Shown here piece after piece: positions 17,045-26,408 of a stretch of DNA of 45,069 nt. Made by a program: the position numbers and the translations under genes. Under the pieces are notes generated by a model that made no database searches, was not told where the DNA came from, and saw only the letters and a list, made by a program, of their open reading frames with translations. The stretch comes from Caldilineaceae bacterium (GTDB lineage: Bacteria; Chloroflexota; Anaerolineae; Caldilineales; Caldilineaceae). Numbering within the stretch: position 1 is the stretch's first letter; each line of letters starts with the position of its first letter. The stretch spans positions 1 to 45,069 of the forward strand of contig JAHBVH010000069.1 of NCBI GenBank assembly GCA_019637645.1, written 5' to 3'.

Positions 17045-18085
17045 TCAAGCCCATGCTTGGACAAGGGTTGGGAGTTGGGCTAGATCATCGATGACCGCGT
17101 CGGCGGTAACGGTACTAGCCAGTTGTTGGTTATCAAACGTCACCTGCGCCGCGGTGGCAAAGGTCGTCTGCACGGTTAACGCGCCCACGTCGATGCCGCC
17201 TTGAATATCACGCCGCAGATCTGCCCCGACTACAACAACTTCATAGGGCAGCGCGTCCCAACGCTCTAGCACAAGCTGAAAGATCTGGGGATCCGGTTTG
17301 CGATATTCCACGGTTGCACTGGTCAAACAGAGATCAAGATAAGGGCGCAGCCCCAAGTAGTCAATCGCGCGCTGAAAGGCCCGGTCACAATTATAATTAA
17401 AGAGGATCGCCAGCTTGTATTGTTGTTCCTGCAACGTTTGCAACATGGCTAGCGCGCCGGGGTGCAAACGCCACGCACTCATCTCGGGCGCGTAGAAGAT
17501 ATCTACGGCGCGCCGTAACACCGTCTGATCCAAGCGGCTGGCGGGATAGCCATAGAATTGCAGCAGAAAGCTCATGGCGTCGTCCGCCAAATGTTCCTCG
17601 CGCTCTTCGTCGGACTTTTCTTGGGCAAAGCGCCGCGCTTCGATGATCTGTTTCCAAAAATCGGGCGGCAGCAGATCCATCCCGGTGCTCCGCATATAGG
17701 CTTCGGCGGCTTGCGCACCTTCTTGCATTAGCTCCTCTAGGGGCCGTGCTAGGTAGGCGAGGGTTGCGTCAAAATCAAAGATAATTCCCTGCACCAACCG
17801 CGGTGCGGGCATCGTTGCCGGATCGGCGATCTCGGGGAAAAAATTCTGGGTCAATGCCGCCACTTTGGTCGCATCCAGCGGTGCCGCCGCCATCTCCTCT
17901 ACCTCCTCTGGCACCTCATCGGTTGGACGTGTCGGCTTGGCCGCTTCCCGCGGGGGGCCAAAGAGCGCATACTGCTCCTCGGCGGTCAGCGAACGTCCTT
18001 CGGCTCGCACGCGTGCCAGAAAGGCTTCCATCTCCGCGGGCGTTAACGGCTCGCGATTGGGTGGGGGGGAAGATTGCTCAGCCAT
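17045..18085 (-). CDS. HAD-superfamily hydrolase with N-terminal extension
   Basis: 346 residues. Residues 1-95 are a charged, probably disordered extension ([20 protein letters not shown]...). The HAD core starts at [14 protein letters not shown] (nucleophile Asp about 103, acid two residues later), motif II in ILFNYNC, motif III KPDPQIF and motif [16 protein letters not shown]. It resembles phosphoglycolate-phosphatase/haloacid-dehalogenase subfamily I. Motif II has Asn instead of the common Thr/Ser. It is 22 bp upstream of the Nudix gene on the same strand, so they may be co-transcribed house-cleaning enzymes. Substrate unknown. Confidence 0.85.
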   Translation of the reverse strand: MAEQSSPPPNREPLTPAEMEAFLARVRAEGRSLTAEEQYALFGPPREAAKPTRPTDEVPEEVEEMAAAPLDATKVAALTQNFFPEIADPATMPAPRLVQGIIFDFDATLAYLARPLEELMQEGAQAAEAYMRSTGMDLLPPDFWKQIIEARRFAQEKSDEEREEHLADDAMSFLLQFYGYPASRLDQTVLRRAVDIFYAPEMSAWRLHPGALAMLQTLQEQQYKLAILFNYNCDRAFQRAIDYLGLRPYLDLCLTSATVEYRKPDPQIFQLVLERWDALPYEVVVVGADLRRDIQGGIDVGALTVQTTFATAAQVTFDNQQLASTVTADAVIDDLAQLPTLVQAWA

Positions 18086-18168
18086 GGTTACTCACTTTAT
18101 TTCACACAAGAGTTACACACAAAGGTTGGTCTGTCAGCGAAGACCGGATAGGTCTCGTCCAGATCTTC

Positions 18169-18213
18169 GGACGCGGATTTACGCAGCGCAACGCGGATGG
18201 CTTATCCGCGTCC
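18169..18213. repeat. CGCGGAT-type hairpin 3' of the CoA-transferase gene
   Basis: GGACGCGGAT (18169-18178) pairs with ATCCGCGTCC (18204-18213), and a nested ACGCGGAT (18191-18198) can also pair with ATCCGCGT (18204-18211). Lies in the 143-bp gap between the CoA-transferase stop and the HAD start on the minus strand. Related in sequence to 16463-16530. Confidence 0.7.
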
Positions 18214-18228
18214 CATTTTCCTCACCGC

Positions 18229-19575
18229 CTAGGCCAACTGCTCGACAAAGGTGGCGGTCGTTTTGGCGCGGACTTCGTCTAGCGTTGCGCCGGGCATGAG
18301 CTCGATCAGCGTCAGTTGACCAGCTAGAAAACGAAAGACGGCTAGATCCGTAATCACCAGCGTTACCGCGGCTTGGGCGGTCAGCGGTAACGTGCAGGCG
18401 GGTACCAATTTGGCCTCCCCTTCGCGGGTTGTATGTTCCATGGTGATGATCAGCCGTTCTGCGCCCGAGGCCAGATCCATCGCGCCGCCTACGCCCAATA
18501 ACGGTTTGCCCGGCACTGCCCAGTTGGCGAGATTGGCCCCTTCATCCACCTGTAACCCGCCCATAATCGCCACATTGACATGGCCGCCGCGGATCATGGC
18601 AAAGGAGGTGGTGCTATCAAAATAGCTGGCTCCTGGCAACGCCGTCACCGGCACCTTGCCCGCGTTGATGGGGTAGTCTAGCGCACCACCGGCTTGGGGT
18701 TCGGGGCCAACGCCCAACATACCATTTTCCGTATGCAACAGAATCCCATGCGCCGGTGTGATCAGGTCGGCGACTAAGGTGGGAATCCCCACCCCCAGAT
18801 TCACCACATCGCCAGGCTGTAACTCGGCCAGCGCTCGTTGGGCCATCTGCATGCGCAACGCATCGACCTTTTTGCTACTCGTTGCGACCGAGGCCGAAGA
18901 GCCAAGCTCGGCCACGGTGATCTGAGCCTGTACCAAATAATCGACAAAACAGCCGGGTGTATGGATCTGATTGGGGTCTAAGCTCCCCACGGGCACAATC
19001 TCTTCCACTTCGGCAATCACCACGTCGGCGGCGGTGGCCATGGCTTGGTTAAAGTTATTTTCGGTCATCCGATAGACCAAGTTCCCCGCCGTATCTGCCC
19101 GCCACGCCCGGAGCAGCGCCACATTGCCCCGCAACGCGGGTTGGAAGAGATAGGCCCTGCCCTGGATCACCTTCACTTCTTGGTCCGCTGCCAGGGGCGT
19201 CCCTACCCCAGTGGGCGTATAGAAGCCACCCAAGCCAGCGCCCCCCGCCCGAATGGCTTCGGCAAGCGAGCCTTGGGGCAAAAGTTCAAAGGCAATCGCG
19301 CCTGATTGGGCCGCGGCCACGGCTTCGCGATTGCTCGTAAAAAATGAGCCAATCGCTTTTTTGATCTGCCCATTCCGCAAGAGGCGACCCCCCCCTAGCC
19401 CCGGCTCACCGACATTGTTGGCGACATAGGTGAGATCGCGTACGTCTGTTGCCGCCAGGGCATGGAGCAGGTGGACTGGGTTGCCGGTCATACCAAAGCC
19501 GCCCACCAAAAGGGTGTCGCCTGATTGTACCAGTTTGGCAGCAGCTTCTACCGTAATCTGTGGAACGCTTTTCAT
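18229..19575 (-). CDS. 3-oxoacid CoA-transferase, fused A and B subunits
   Basis: 448 residues covering both subunits in one chain. The A part has [37 protein letters not shown] and [18 protein letters not shown]; the B part starts about residue 232 ([20 protein letters not shown]) and has [13 protein letters not shown] and [13 protein letters not shown], whose Glu is the catalytic residue that carries CoA. In most bacteria the subunits are separate genes. The reaction moves CoA from succinyl-CoA to a 3-oxoacid such as acetoacetate or 3-oxoadipate. The ATG overlaps the thiolase stop by four bases (ATGA), so they are coupled. With the thiolase this would complete a 3-oxoadipate or ketone-body pathway. 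Confidence 0.9.
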   Translation of the reverse strand: MKSVPQITVEAAAKLVQSGDTLLVGGFGMTGNPVHLLHALAATDVRDLTYVANNVGEPGLGGGRLLRNGQIKKAIGSFFTSNREAVAAAQSGAIAFELLPQGSLAEAIRAGGAGLGGFYTPTGVGTPLAADQEVKVIQGRAYLFQPALRGNVALLRAWRADTAGNLVYRMTENNFNQAMATAADVVIAEVEEIVPVGSLDPNQIHTPGCFVDYLVQAQITVAELGSSASVATSSKKVDALRMQMAQRALAELQPGDVVNLGVGIPTLVADLITPAHGILLHTENGMLGVGPEPQAGGALDYPINAGKVPVTALPGASYFDSTTSFAMIRGGHVNVAIMGGLQVDEGANLANWAVPGKPLLGVGGAMDLASGAERLIITMEHTTREGEAKLVPACTLPLTAQAAVTLVITDLAVFRFLAGQLTLIELMPGATLDEVRAKTTATFVEQLA

Positions 19576-20852
19576 TGCGCGCCCTCGCTCCGTTCAATCA
19601 GCGTTGCTTCCCCTTGCCCCACCCCAACACAGAGCGTTGCCAGCCCATAGCGCATGCGCTCGCCCGTCGCGGCCCGGCGCTGCATTTCATGGATCAAGGT
19701 GGTAAGAATGCGTGCGCCCGAACAGCCCAGCGGGTGGCCCAAGGCAATCGCACCGCCATTGACATTGGTGATCGCCTCGGATAGCCCCAATTCGCGCAAG
19801 ACGGCCAATGCTTGGACGGCAAAGGCTTCGTTGAGTTCGGCCAAGTCAATATCGGCCAGCGTTAGCCCGGTGCGTTGAAGCAGTTTGCGGGTGGCGTTTA
19901 CTGGCCCCATCCCCATGATCCGGGGATCCACACCGGCGGCAGCCGAGCCAACCCAACGGGCCAACGGCGTTAGACCGAGTTCAGCGGCTTTGTGGCGTGC
20001 CATCAAGACCAGGGCCGCCGCGCCATCATTAAGCCCACTGGCGTTGCCCGCGGTTACGGTGCCGCCCGAACGAAACGCCGGACGCAACTTGGCGAGATCG
20101 GCCAGTGAGGTCGCCAGGGTATAACCGCTGGCGCTTTCGGTATAGCGGGGATGTTCATCGACAGCAAAGAGCAGCGGATCGCCCCGCCGTTGGGGCAGCG
20201 GCACGGGGACAATTTCGCGGGTAAAATAGCCCTGGTTCAGCGCATGGACAGCCCGTTGTTGGCTCTGGAGGGCAAAGCGATCTTGCTCCGCTCGCGTAAT
20301 TGGGCCGCCGGCCAGTTGCCCAGCTTGGCTCAATTCCGCAATATTTTCCGCGGTTTCGCCCATGGCCTCCAGCGGAAAGCGCGCTTCCAGTTGGGGGTTG
20401 GGGTAGCGCCAGCCCAGCGCGGTGTCATAGAGGGTGCCATTTCCCGAAGGGCCAAAAGCTTCGGGATTTTTGGGCAGCGAATAGGGCGCACGGGTCATGC
20501 TTTCTACCCCCCCTGCTACATAGACCTCGCCCTCGCCACAAGCAATCGCCCGTGCTGCTTGGTTGACGGCATTTAAACCGCTCGCACAGAGCCGGTTGAT
20601 GGTCACCCCACCCACGCTTTGGGGCAGCCCGGCCAATAAAAGGGCCATGCGGGCCACATTCCGATTATCTTCGCCTGCCTGATTGGCGCAACCAAAGTAG
20701 ACTTCTTCGACCAAGGTTGGGTCAAGCCCGGCCCGGGCCACTGCCGCTTTGATCACGACCGCGGCCAGATCATCGGGACGAACAGCGGCCAACGCGCCGC
20801 GGATCCGCCCAATCGGCGTGCGTACCGCGCTGACAATCACAACTTCATTCAT
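19572..20852 (-). CDS. Thiolase: acetyl-CoA acetyltransferase / 3-oxoadipyl-CoA thiolase type
   Basis: 426 residues from the ATG at 20852 (AGAGGAA ribosome site). Catalytic Cys in [18 protein letters not shown]; His in [20 protein letters not shown]; second Cys in [33 protein letters not shown] and [12 protein letters not shown] resemble the PcaF-type 3-oxoadipyl-CoA thiolases. Reaction: 3-oxoacyl-CoA plus CoA gives acetyl-CoA and a shortened acyl-CoA. The four-base overlap with the CoA-transferase gene says the two work in sequence. No other aromatic-degradation gene is in the window, so acetoacetyl-CoA is the alternative substrate. Confidence 0.9.
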   Translation of the reverse strand: MNEVVIVSAVRTPIGRIRGALAAVRPDDLAAVVIKAAVARAGLDPTLVEEVYFGCANQAGEDNRNVARMALLLAGLPQSVGGVTINRLCASGLNAVNQAARAIACGEGEVYVAGGVESMTRAPYSLPKNPEAFGPSGNGTLYDTALGWRYPNPQLEARFPLEAMGETAENIAELSQAGQLAGGPITRAEQDRFALQSQQRAVHALNQGYFTREIVPVPLPQRRGDPLLFAVDEHPRYTESASGYTLATSLADLAKLRPAFRSGGTVTAGNASGLNDGAAALVLMARHKAAELGLTPLARWVGSAAAGVDPRIMGMGPVNATRKLLQRTGLTLADIDLAELNEAFAVQALAVLRELGLSEAITNVNGGAIALGHPLGCSGARILTTLIHEMQRRAATGERMRYGLATLCVGVGQGEATLIERSEGAQ

Positions 20853-21309
20853 AGGTGGTTCCTCTTTGCTAGCGCCGCTGGCGCATGGTGGGGGGCAGGT
20901 AGCCATTATACCATGGAAAACCAAGCGCAGCGTAGCGCACCGCTAAAGGGACGGTGCTAGGGAGCAACGCCCACTGAAGCGGGCTTGAGCTAGCGTTGTG
21001 TGACCCGCGTATACCGAAACCTTGATTTACCTTTCATCCGGGCAGTGTGCGCTGCCTGATTTTTCTCGTTTGAGGAATTTTAAGATTTCGAGTAACATAG
21101 TACGACCGTTTGCCAATTTACGCTCGCTTCCCTGATCAACCACTAGTTGAGCCCAACCGGCCCCATGATTAGCGCTGCTTTACTTCTCTCCCTGGCAATT
21201 TAATGCCGGAAGTAGAGTCTGCGACCTTGGGTCAGCGCGTGAACGGCACGAGCCCAGCTTGGCTATGCTATTTTTTGCCCAGCCTATCCATATCCAAAGG
21301 AGAAGAATC
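20853..21309. other. Divergent spacer between thiolase and sugar operon 2
   Basis: 457 bp with no convincing gene. It must hold promoters for both directions. A GTATAC sequence at 21009-21014 inside CGCGTATACCGAAACC resembles sites upstream of the operon 1 binding protein and the dioxygenase gene (see findings). No clear sigma-70 pair was found by eye. Confidence 0.45.
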
Positions 21310-22737
21310 ATGCAACAGCAGCTTTCACGGCGCGGGTTTCTCCGCCTCAGCACCGGGACCGCCGCCGTCCTTGCTCTTGCCGCTTGTGCGCCTGCCGTTT
21401 CTGGCCCCAGCGGCGCGTCCGCGCCTGCGTCCGACACAGTAACCCTCAACTTGTGGTGGTTTGAAGGCCCGATCTTTGAGGCCATGGTGAAAGCCTATGA
21501 AGCACAGCATGAAGGTGTAACCGTCAACGCCACCATTATTGGTGATATTGTCTTTGGCGACCAGAAGTATTTGACTGCCGTCGCTGGTGGCACCGGCCCC
21601 GACGCTGCCGTCCAGAATCGTCATACCTTTTTACAATTTGCTGCCAAAGGGCTTTATCAGGATGTCACCCCTTGGATCGAAAAGACCGGCCTCAAGATCG
21701 AAGACTTTACACCGGTGCAGTTGGCCGAATCCACCTGGGATGGCAACATCTACGGCTTGCCGATGTTCACCGATGTGCGCTATCTCTTCTGGAACAAGAA
21801 ACATTTTGAAGAAGCTGGCCTAGACCCCGAGCAGCCACCTACCACCTGGACCGAATTAGAAGCCTATGCCGAAAAATTAAATAAATTCGATAGCAGCGGC
21901 AAATATGAGCGCTATGGCTTTGTCCCCTACCTGTGGGGCAATTCGTGGATGTGGCTCTATGGTTTCCTCAACAACGCACCGGCCATCTCCGAAGACAAGC
22001 GCACTATCTTGGCGGACGATCCGAAGTGGGTCGAGACATTGACCTGGATGGTCAACTTCTACGATAAGTATGTGGGCGACTTTGAAACCGCCAACGCCTT
22101 TAGCCAAGCGCTCACCTCGACCGGTTTGAGTGATCCCTTCTTGGCCGAAAAAGCTTCGATCTCGGCCACGGGTGATTGGTTTGTGGGTGATCTACTCCGT
22201 GCGCCTGATATTGATTGGGGGGCCGCGCCCATGCCGCTGCCACCGGGTGGGGTCAAAAGCACTTGGTCCTGTGGCTTCTCCATCGTGATGCCGCCTTCCT
22301 CCACCCACCAAGACGCGGCTTGGGATCTCATGCAGTGGATCACCACCGAAGAAGGGTGGCATGCCCGCGCCGATGCCACCTTGGCCGATACGGTTACCAC
22401 CTGGGCGCGCGAACAGATCGAGGGCGAAGCGCAATATTGGCCGACGCAAGCCTGCTATATTCCGGCGCTGACTATGCTGGAAACGGACTATGTTTCCAAA
22501 TTGGGCGAGCGGGAACAAGCGGCTTGGGCCATGGGGATCGATGCGCTGGAAAACTGGACCCATGGCTGCGGTAGCGAAATGGGCGTCGCCGCACTCGAAT
22601 ATTGGGTGGAGATGGACAACGCCGCGCGTGCCGCCCTGGCCCACAAGACAAGCCCCGAAGAAGCCATGCTGACCTGTAAGACCAAAGTCCAAGAGGCCAC
22701 GGATCGCGCCTGGGCCGCGATTGATCAGAAGGCGTAG
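21310..22737 (+). CDS. Extracellular sugar-binding lipoprotein of an ABC transporter (operon 2)
   Basis: 475 residues from the ATG at 21310 with an AAAGGAG site. Signal: QLSRRGFLRLSTGTAAVLAL then AAC, a twin-arginine motif (SRRGFLR) and lipobox Cys near 25. The mature part is a family-1 solute-binding protein: TLNLWWFEGPIFEAMVKAYE, AVAGGTGPDAAVQ, YGLPMFTDVRYLFWNKKHFE and PPSSTHQDAAWDLMQWITTE. Heads a second binding-protein/permease/permease operon with no ATPase. It differs clearly from the operon 1 protein, so the ligands are probably different. Confidence 0.9.
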   Translation: MQQQLSRRGFLRLSTGTAAVLALAACAPAVSGPSGASAPASDTVTLNLWWFEGPIFEAMVKAYEAQHEGVTVNATIIGDIVFGDQKYLTAVAGGTGPDAAVQNRHTFLQFAAKGLYQDVTPWIEKTGLKIEDFTPVQLAESTWDGNIYGLPMFTDVRYLFWNKKHFEEAGLDPEQPPTTWTELEAYAEKLNKFDSSGKYERYGFVPYLWGNSWMWLYGFLNNAPAISEDKRTILADDPKWVETLTWMVNFYDKYVGDFETANAFSQALTSTGLSDPFLAEKASISATGDWFVGDLLRAPDIDWGAAPMPLPPGGVKSTWSCGFSIVMPPSSTHQDAAWDLMQWITTEEGWHARADATLADTVTTWAREQIEGEAQYWPTQACYIPALTMLETDYVSKLGEREQAAWAMGIDALENWTHGCGSEMGVAALEYWVEMDNAARAALAHKTSPEEAMLTCKTKVQEATDRAWAAIDQKA

Positions 22738-22742
22738 GCCGC

Positions 22743-22800
22743 GGGGAGAGGAGGGAGACAGTGGGATGGTATAGTCGCTGGTCTCCATTCCTCTTGCCCC
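22743..22800 (+). promoter_or_regulatory. Hairpin between binding protein and permease of operon 2
   Basis: GGGGAGAGGAGGGAGAC (22743-22759) pairs with GTCTCCATTCCTCTTGCCCC (22781-22800) with a few bulges. It lies directly after the binding-protein stop and before the GGGAGGTG ribosome site of the permease, the same position as palindrome copy C in operon 1. Probable role: protecting the binding-protein mRNA or reducing read-through. Confidence 0.6.
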
Positions 22801-22832
22801 TTTCCAATCAACCAACGGGGAGGTGAACAACC

Positions 22833-23762
22833 GTGACAGTTGGGGTACAGAGAAAGCCGTGGTGGCAGACGCTGCGGGGGCGCGAGACGATCAGTTTTTA
22901 TCTCTTTGTCTTGCCCTGGATTATTGGATTTTTGCTCTTTATCTTGGGGCCGATTGTGGCGTCGCTGGTCTTTAGTTTTACCGACTATGACATTATGTTG
23001 ACGCCCTCGTGGATTGGGCTTGCCAATTTTGAGGAGCTTTTTGACGATCCGCTCTTCTATACAAGTTTATATAACACACTCTATCTTGTGCTCATTGCGG
23101 TGCCGCTAGGGATGATTGTCTCCTTTGCGATTGCGCTACTCCTTAATCAAAAGGTGCGCTTTTTGGCGGTCTATCGCACCGCCTACTATCTACCTTCGAT
23201 TGTGCCCGCCGTGGCTTCGGCTGCGCTTTGGCTCTATCTCTTGCAACCCCAATGGGGGCTCGTCAATGGCTTTCTAGAAAGTGTCGGGATTTCCGGGCCG
23301 GGCTGGCTCTCTTCCGAGGTGTGGTCCAAGCCCGCGATCATTATGATGATGGTTTGGGGTGCGGGCAATACCGTAATCATCTATTTGGCTGGCCTCCAAG
23401 ACATTCCCCAGTCGCTCTATGAAGCGTCCGCGATTGACGGGGCGAATCGATGGAATCAATTTTGGCGGATCACCTTGCCGCTGATGACGCCTTCGCTCTT
23501 CTTCACGCTGGTATTGGGCATTATCGGCACTTTTCAGATCTTCGCCCAAATCTTTGTCCTGACCGATGGCATGGGCGGGCCGCAAAATTCGACCCTGGTC
23601 TACATGATCTACCTCTATCGCAATGGCTTTAATTTCTTTCGCATGGGCTATGCCTCGGCTATGGCTTGGGTGCTCTTTGTGTTGATCTTGTTGCTCACCT
23701 GGCTACAATTCAAAGCGGCGCAGCGGTGGGTCTACTATGAAACAGAAAGTGCAGAGGGCTAA
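22833..23762 (+). CDS. Sugar ABC transporter permease, MalF-type (operon 2)
   Basis: 309 residues, GTG start at 22833 with GGGAGGTG ribosome site. Six TM segments starting ISFYLFVLPWIIGFLLFILG. EAA loop: YEASAIDGANRWNQFWRITL followed by PLMTPS. It is the membrane partner of the permease at 23764; stop and next start are one base apart. Confidence 0.93.
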   Translation: MTVGVQRKPWWQTLRGRETISFYLFVLPWIIGFLLFILGPIVASLVFSFTDYDIMLTPSWIGLANFEELFDDPLFYTSLYNTLYLVLIAVPLGMIVSFAIALLLNQKVRFLAVYRTAYYLPSIVPAVASAALWLYLLQPQWGLVNGFLESVGISGPGWLSSEVWSKPAIIMMMVWGAGNTVIIYLAGLQDIPQSLYEASAIDGANRWNQFWRITLPLMTPSLFFTLVLGIIGTFQIFAQIFVLTDGMGGPQNSTLVYMIYLYRNGFNFFRMGYASAMAWVLFVLILLLTWLQFKAAQRWVYYETESAEG

Positions 23763-23763
23763 A

Positions 23764-24660
23764 ATGACCACCACCGCACGCACGAATAGCCACGCCACGG
23801 TTGCCCACCCTAGGGCCCGCGCCAGCAACAGCTTTGCGCGCAAACTGGCCCAAAGCAGCCTCACCCATGGGGCCTTGTTGGTCGGCAGCTTTTTCTTTGT
23901 AGCCCCCATGCTCTTTATGGTCTCGACTTCGCTCAAGGCCATGCGCCAGATCTCGCGCTTTCCGCCCGAGTGGATTCCAGAGCCGATCATTTGGGGTAAC
24001 TACCCCGATGTCTTTCTCTACGCCCCCATGCATCGCTACTTGTTGAATACCTTGATCATCGTGCTCCCAACGGTCATTGGCGCCGTCTTTACTTCTTCGC
24101 TGGCGGCCTATGCCTTTGCCCGTTTGCGTGCACCGGGGAAGCATGCCCTCTTTATGCTCGTTCTCGCGACCCTTATGTTACCTTCCGTGGTGACGCTGGT
24201 GCCGACCTATGTTTTGTTTGCCAAGTTAGGCTGGATTGGGACCTTTCTCCCCTTGACCCTGCCACCGCTAGCGGGCAGCGCGTTCACCATCTTTCTCCTG
24301 CGCCAATTCTTTATGAGCTTGCCGCGGGAATTAGAAGATGCCGCGCTCATCGATGGCTGTAGCCGCTTTCGCATCTATTGGAGTATTGTCATGCCTTTGT
24401 CCAAACCGGTCCTAGCCACGGTGACGATCTTTGCCTTTATGGGCGCGTGGAACGACTATTTGGGGCCGCTGATCTATCTAGGCAACCAGAGTCAATACAC
24501 CCTTTCCCTTGGGCTACAAGCCTTTGTCCAATACCACCGCGCCGAGTGGGGCATGCTCATGGCCGCCTCCACCATGATGGTGTTGCCGGTGATCCTCATC
24601 TTCTTCTTTGCCCAGCAGAACTTTGTCCAGGGCATCACTTTGACGGGCATCAAAGGGTAA
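23764..24660 (+). CDS. Sugar ABC transporter permease, MalG-type (operon 2)
   Basis: 298 residues from the ATG at 23764 (AGAGGG site); an in-frame ATG at 23737 lies inside the previous gene. TM1 begins at LTHGALLVGSFFFVAPMLF. EAA loop: EDAALIDGCSRFRIYWSIVM followed by PLSKPV. C-terminus NFVQGITLTGIKG is typical for MalG-type permeases. Cys replaces the usual Ala/Gly in the EAA loop (DGCS), a harmless variation. Confidence 0.93.
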   Translation: MTTTARTNSHATVAHPRARASNSFARKLAQSSLTHGALLVGSFFFVAPMLFMVSTSLKAMRQISRFPPEWIPEPIIWGNYPDVFLYAPMHRYLLNTLIIVLPTVIGAVFTSSLAAYAFARLRAPGKHALFMLVLATLMLPSVVTLVPTYVLFAKLGWIGTFLPLTLPPLAGSAFTIFLLRQFFMSLPRELEDAALIDGCSRFRIYWSIVMPLSKPVLATVTIFAFMGAWNDYLGPLIYLGNQSQYTLSLGLQAFVQYHRAEWGMLMAASTMMVLPVILIFFFAQQNFVQGITLTGIKG

Positions 24661-24682
24661 AGGCAATGGAAAGGCAGGGAAA

Positions 24683-25111
24683 ATGAGCGGGAATTGGCGC
24701 AGATGGCTAGCGTGGCTCGGCTTGGTGGGGCTGCTAACCGCAACCGGCTGTGGCGGCTGGTTTGCCGCAGCCCCACCAGCGGTAACAACCAATCCCTTTT
24801 TCACCGAAGCCAGCCTGGAGCGCGCCGCGGTGCCGGTTGGCGGCTCCCAACAACTGCGGCTGCGTTTGGCCCGTGCGGCTGGGATGGCGACAATTTTTCA
24901 GCTGACGATCACCTATGCCAATGGGGCGGAACAACAGGTGATCGACTCGACCCTCGGCCAAGAAGCAACTCTTGCTTGGCAGATCCCACCAGATGCCACC
25001 CCCGGTGAAGCAACCTTTCGACTGACCACCAATGACTGTGGCTGCGGGGATCGGAGCACTGGGCAGCTGACCCTCGCGGGCGAAGCCGAGGGCAAGTTCC
25101 GCGTCCGCTAG
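24683..25111 (+). CDS. Small predicted lipoprotein
   Basis: 142 residues. Signal peptide RRWLAWLGLVGLLTATGCGG with lipobox Cys23. The rest looks all-beta: AAVPVGGSQQLRLRLARAAG, IFQLTITYANGAEQQVIDST and GEATFRLTTNDCGCGDRSTG. The Cys-Gly-Cys near the end is unusual for an exported protein. It is 22 bp after the last permease and so part of sugar operon 2; an accessory surface protein is likely, function unknown. I do not recognise a named family. Confidence 0.7.
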   Translation: MSGNWRRWLAWLGLVGLLTATGCGGWFAAAPPAVTTNPFFTEASLERAAVPVGGSQQLRLRLARAAGMATIFQLTITYANGAEQQVIDSTLGQEATLAWQIPPDATPGEATFRLTTNDCGCGDRSTGQLTLAGEAEGKFRVR

Positions 25112-25178
25112 GCAGCGCGCTCATGAACGTCAAGGGAATAGATCGGTAAACCGGCAGACCGTGTGTTGGTTACAGCGC

Positions 25179-25201
25179 ACCGCCCTGAAGCACCGGGCGG
25201 T
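25179..25201. terminator. GC-rich hairpin after the lipoprotein gene
   Basis: ACCGCCC (25179-25185) pairs with GGGCGGT (25195-25201) over a nine-base loop; no T-run follows. It could end the operon 2 transcript or belong to the leader of the dioxygenase gene, which starts 93 bp downstream. Confidence 0.45.
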
Positions 25202-25293
25202 CAGCGTATACCGCAACAGTTTCGCAAGCTTCATCAGCGGGGCTTGGGCCTATGGCTACGATACATCCGCGTTATTTTTGAAGGAGTCAATGG

Positions 25294-26097
25294 ATGAATA
25301 CAAATGAACAATACGAAGCCCAAGGCTTCTCGATTCATGCCGCGCCGGTGCTACCGCAAGCAGTGGTCGAAGCCGCCGTGGTCGGGATGGATGAAGTGCG
25401 CATGGGCCATTATGACACGGGTACGCCCCCTATGCCATCGCCTTGGCAACCGGGCGATGATCCGACCACTAAGCTCTGTAAGATCGAATTGCCGCAGATC
25501 GCCAACCGTGCGATCATGGATCTACTCTGCCACCCGGCGTTGGGCCAATTGGCCGCCGAAGTGACCGGCGCGACCGCCGTACAGATCTGGTGGGTGCAGT
25601 TGCTCTATAAGCCTACGGTTCTCCCGGGCGCGACCATCAAAACCAATGTTGGGTGGCATCAGGACCGTCATTATTGGGGTGGCTGGGAAGAAGAAAGCGA
25701 CCTCTTTACGGCGTGGATTGCGCTGAGTGATGTCACCCTGGATGCCGGGCCAATGGCCTTTGTCCAGGGTTCCCATCGCTGGGGCAAAGGGGGCGGGAGT
25801 GATTTCTTTGGGCAAGATTTAGAGACGCTCAAAGCGAACATTCAACGGGAACATCATCAAACTTGGCAAGAGGTGACCGCGGTCTTGTCACCGGGTGGCG
25901 TGAGTTTCCATGATGATCTAACCTATCATGGTAGTGGCCCCAACGTTTCCGGCGCACCCCGGCGCAGCTTTGCCGTACACATGCGCACCGAACGCTCGCG
26001 CCCCAAAGGGGGGCGCCGTGAAGGGCTGACCCAATTTATTGACAACTTGGTCTATAACCCGGTCATCTACGGCCAACGCAGCGACTTCCAAGATTAA
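25294..26097 (+). CDS. PhyH-family Fe(II)/2-oxoglutarate dioxygenase
   Basis: 267 residues of the phytanoyl-CoA dioxygenase family. Iron ligands: HQD in TNVGWHQDRHYWGG and the distal His in SFHDDLTYHGSGPNVSG, with the 2-oxoglutarate-binding Arg in PRRSFAVHMRTE. DAGPMAFVQGSHRWG is the other typical block. It would hydroxylate a small molecule with loss of CO2 from 2-oxoglutarate. The ATG at 25294 has an AAGGAG site. Its position after a sugar-uptake operon hints at a substrate related to the imported compound, but this is only context. Confidence 0.88.
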   Translation: MNTNEQYEAQGFSIHAAPVLPQAVVEAAVVGMDEVRMGHYDTGTPPMPSPWQPGDDPTTKLCKIELPQIANRAIMDLLCHPALGQLAAEVTGATAVQIWWVQLLYKPTVLPGATIKTNVGWHQDRHYWGGWEEESDLFTAWIALSDVTLDAGPMAFVQGSHRWGKGGGSDFFGQDLETLKANIQREHHQTWQEVTAVLSPGGVSFHDDLTYHGSGPNVSGAPRRSFAVHMRTERSRPKGGRREGLTQFIDNLVYNPVIYGQRSDFQD

Positions 26098-26137
26098 CCG
26101 CGTGCCACCCCAACGTTACGCCGAGGGGTTCGCCCCT

Positions 26138-26170
26138 AGAGCTGACAGGTTTACAAAGCCTGTCAGCTCT
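26138..26170. terminator. CCTGTCAGG-family palindrome after the dioxygenase gene (copy D)
   Basis: 15-bp arms AGAGCTGACAGGTTT / AAGCCTGTCAGCTCT with one mismatch and loop ACA. Lies 41 bp after the dioxygenase stop. The remaining spacer to 26408 shows no convincing gene; the minus-strand frame at 26163-26345 starts without recognisable similarity. Confidence 0.75.
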
Positions 26171-26408
26171 TCATAACCTCGCCATCAGGGAATGCGAAGA
26201 GCTTATTGGCTGGATACTGTCTTCGCAGAAAACTGTATGATTGCTTCATCAGCGTCTCTCCCTTATTTCGATAACTGTTTCCCGTTTGCCCGAAGAATAA
26301 TTGGATATTGACAGGTGGGTAAGAGTGGGGTATTGTGTCTCGCAAAAGAACCCCCTGATCGACGTGGCGGCGCGGTCAGCGCGTTAATTAGACAGAGGAG
26401 CCTATCCA

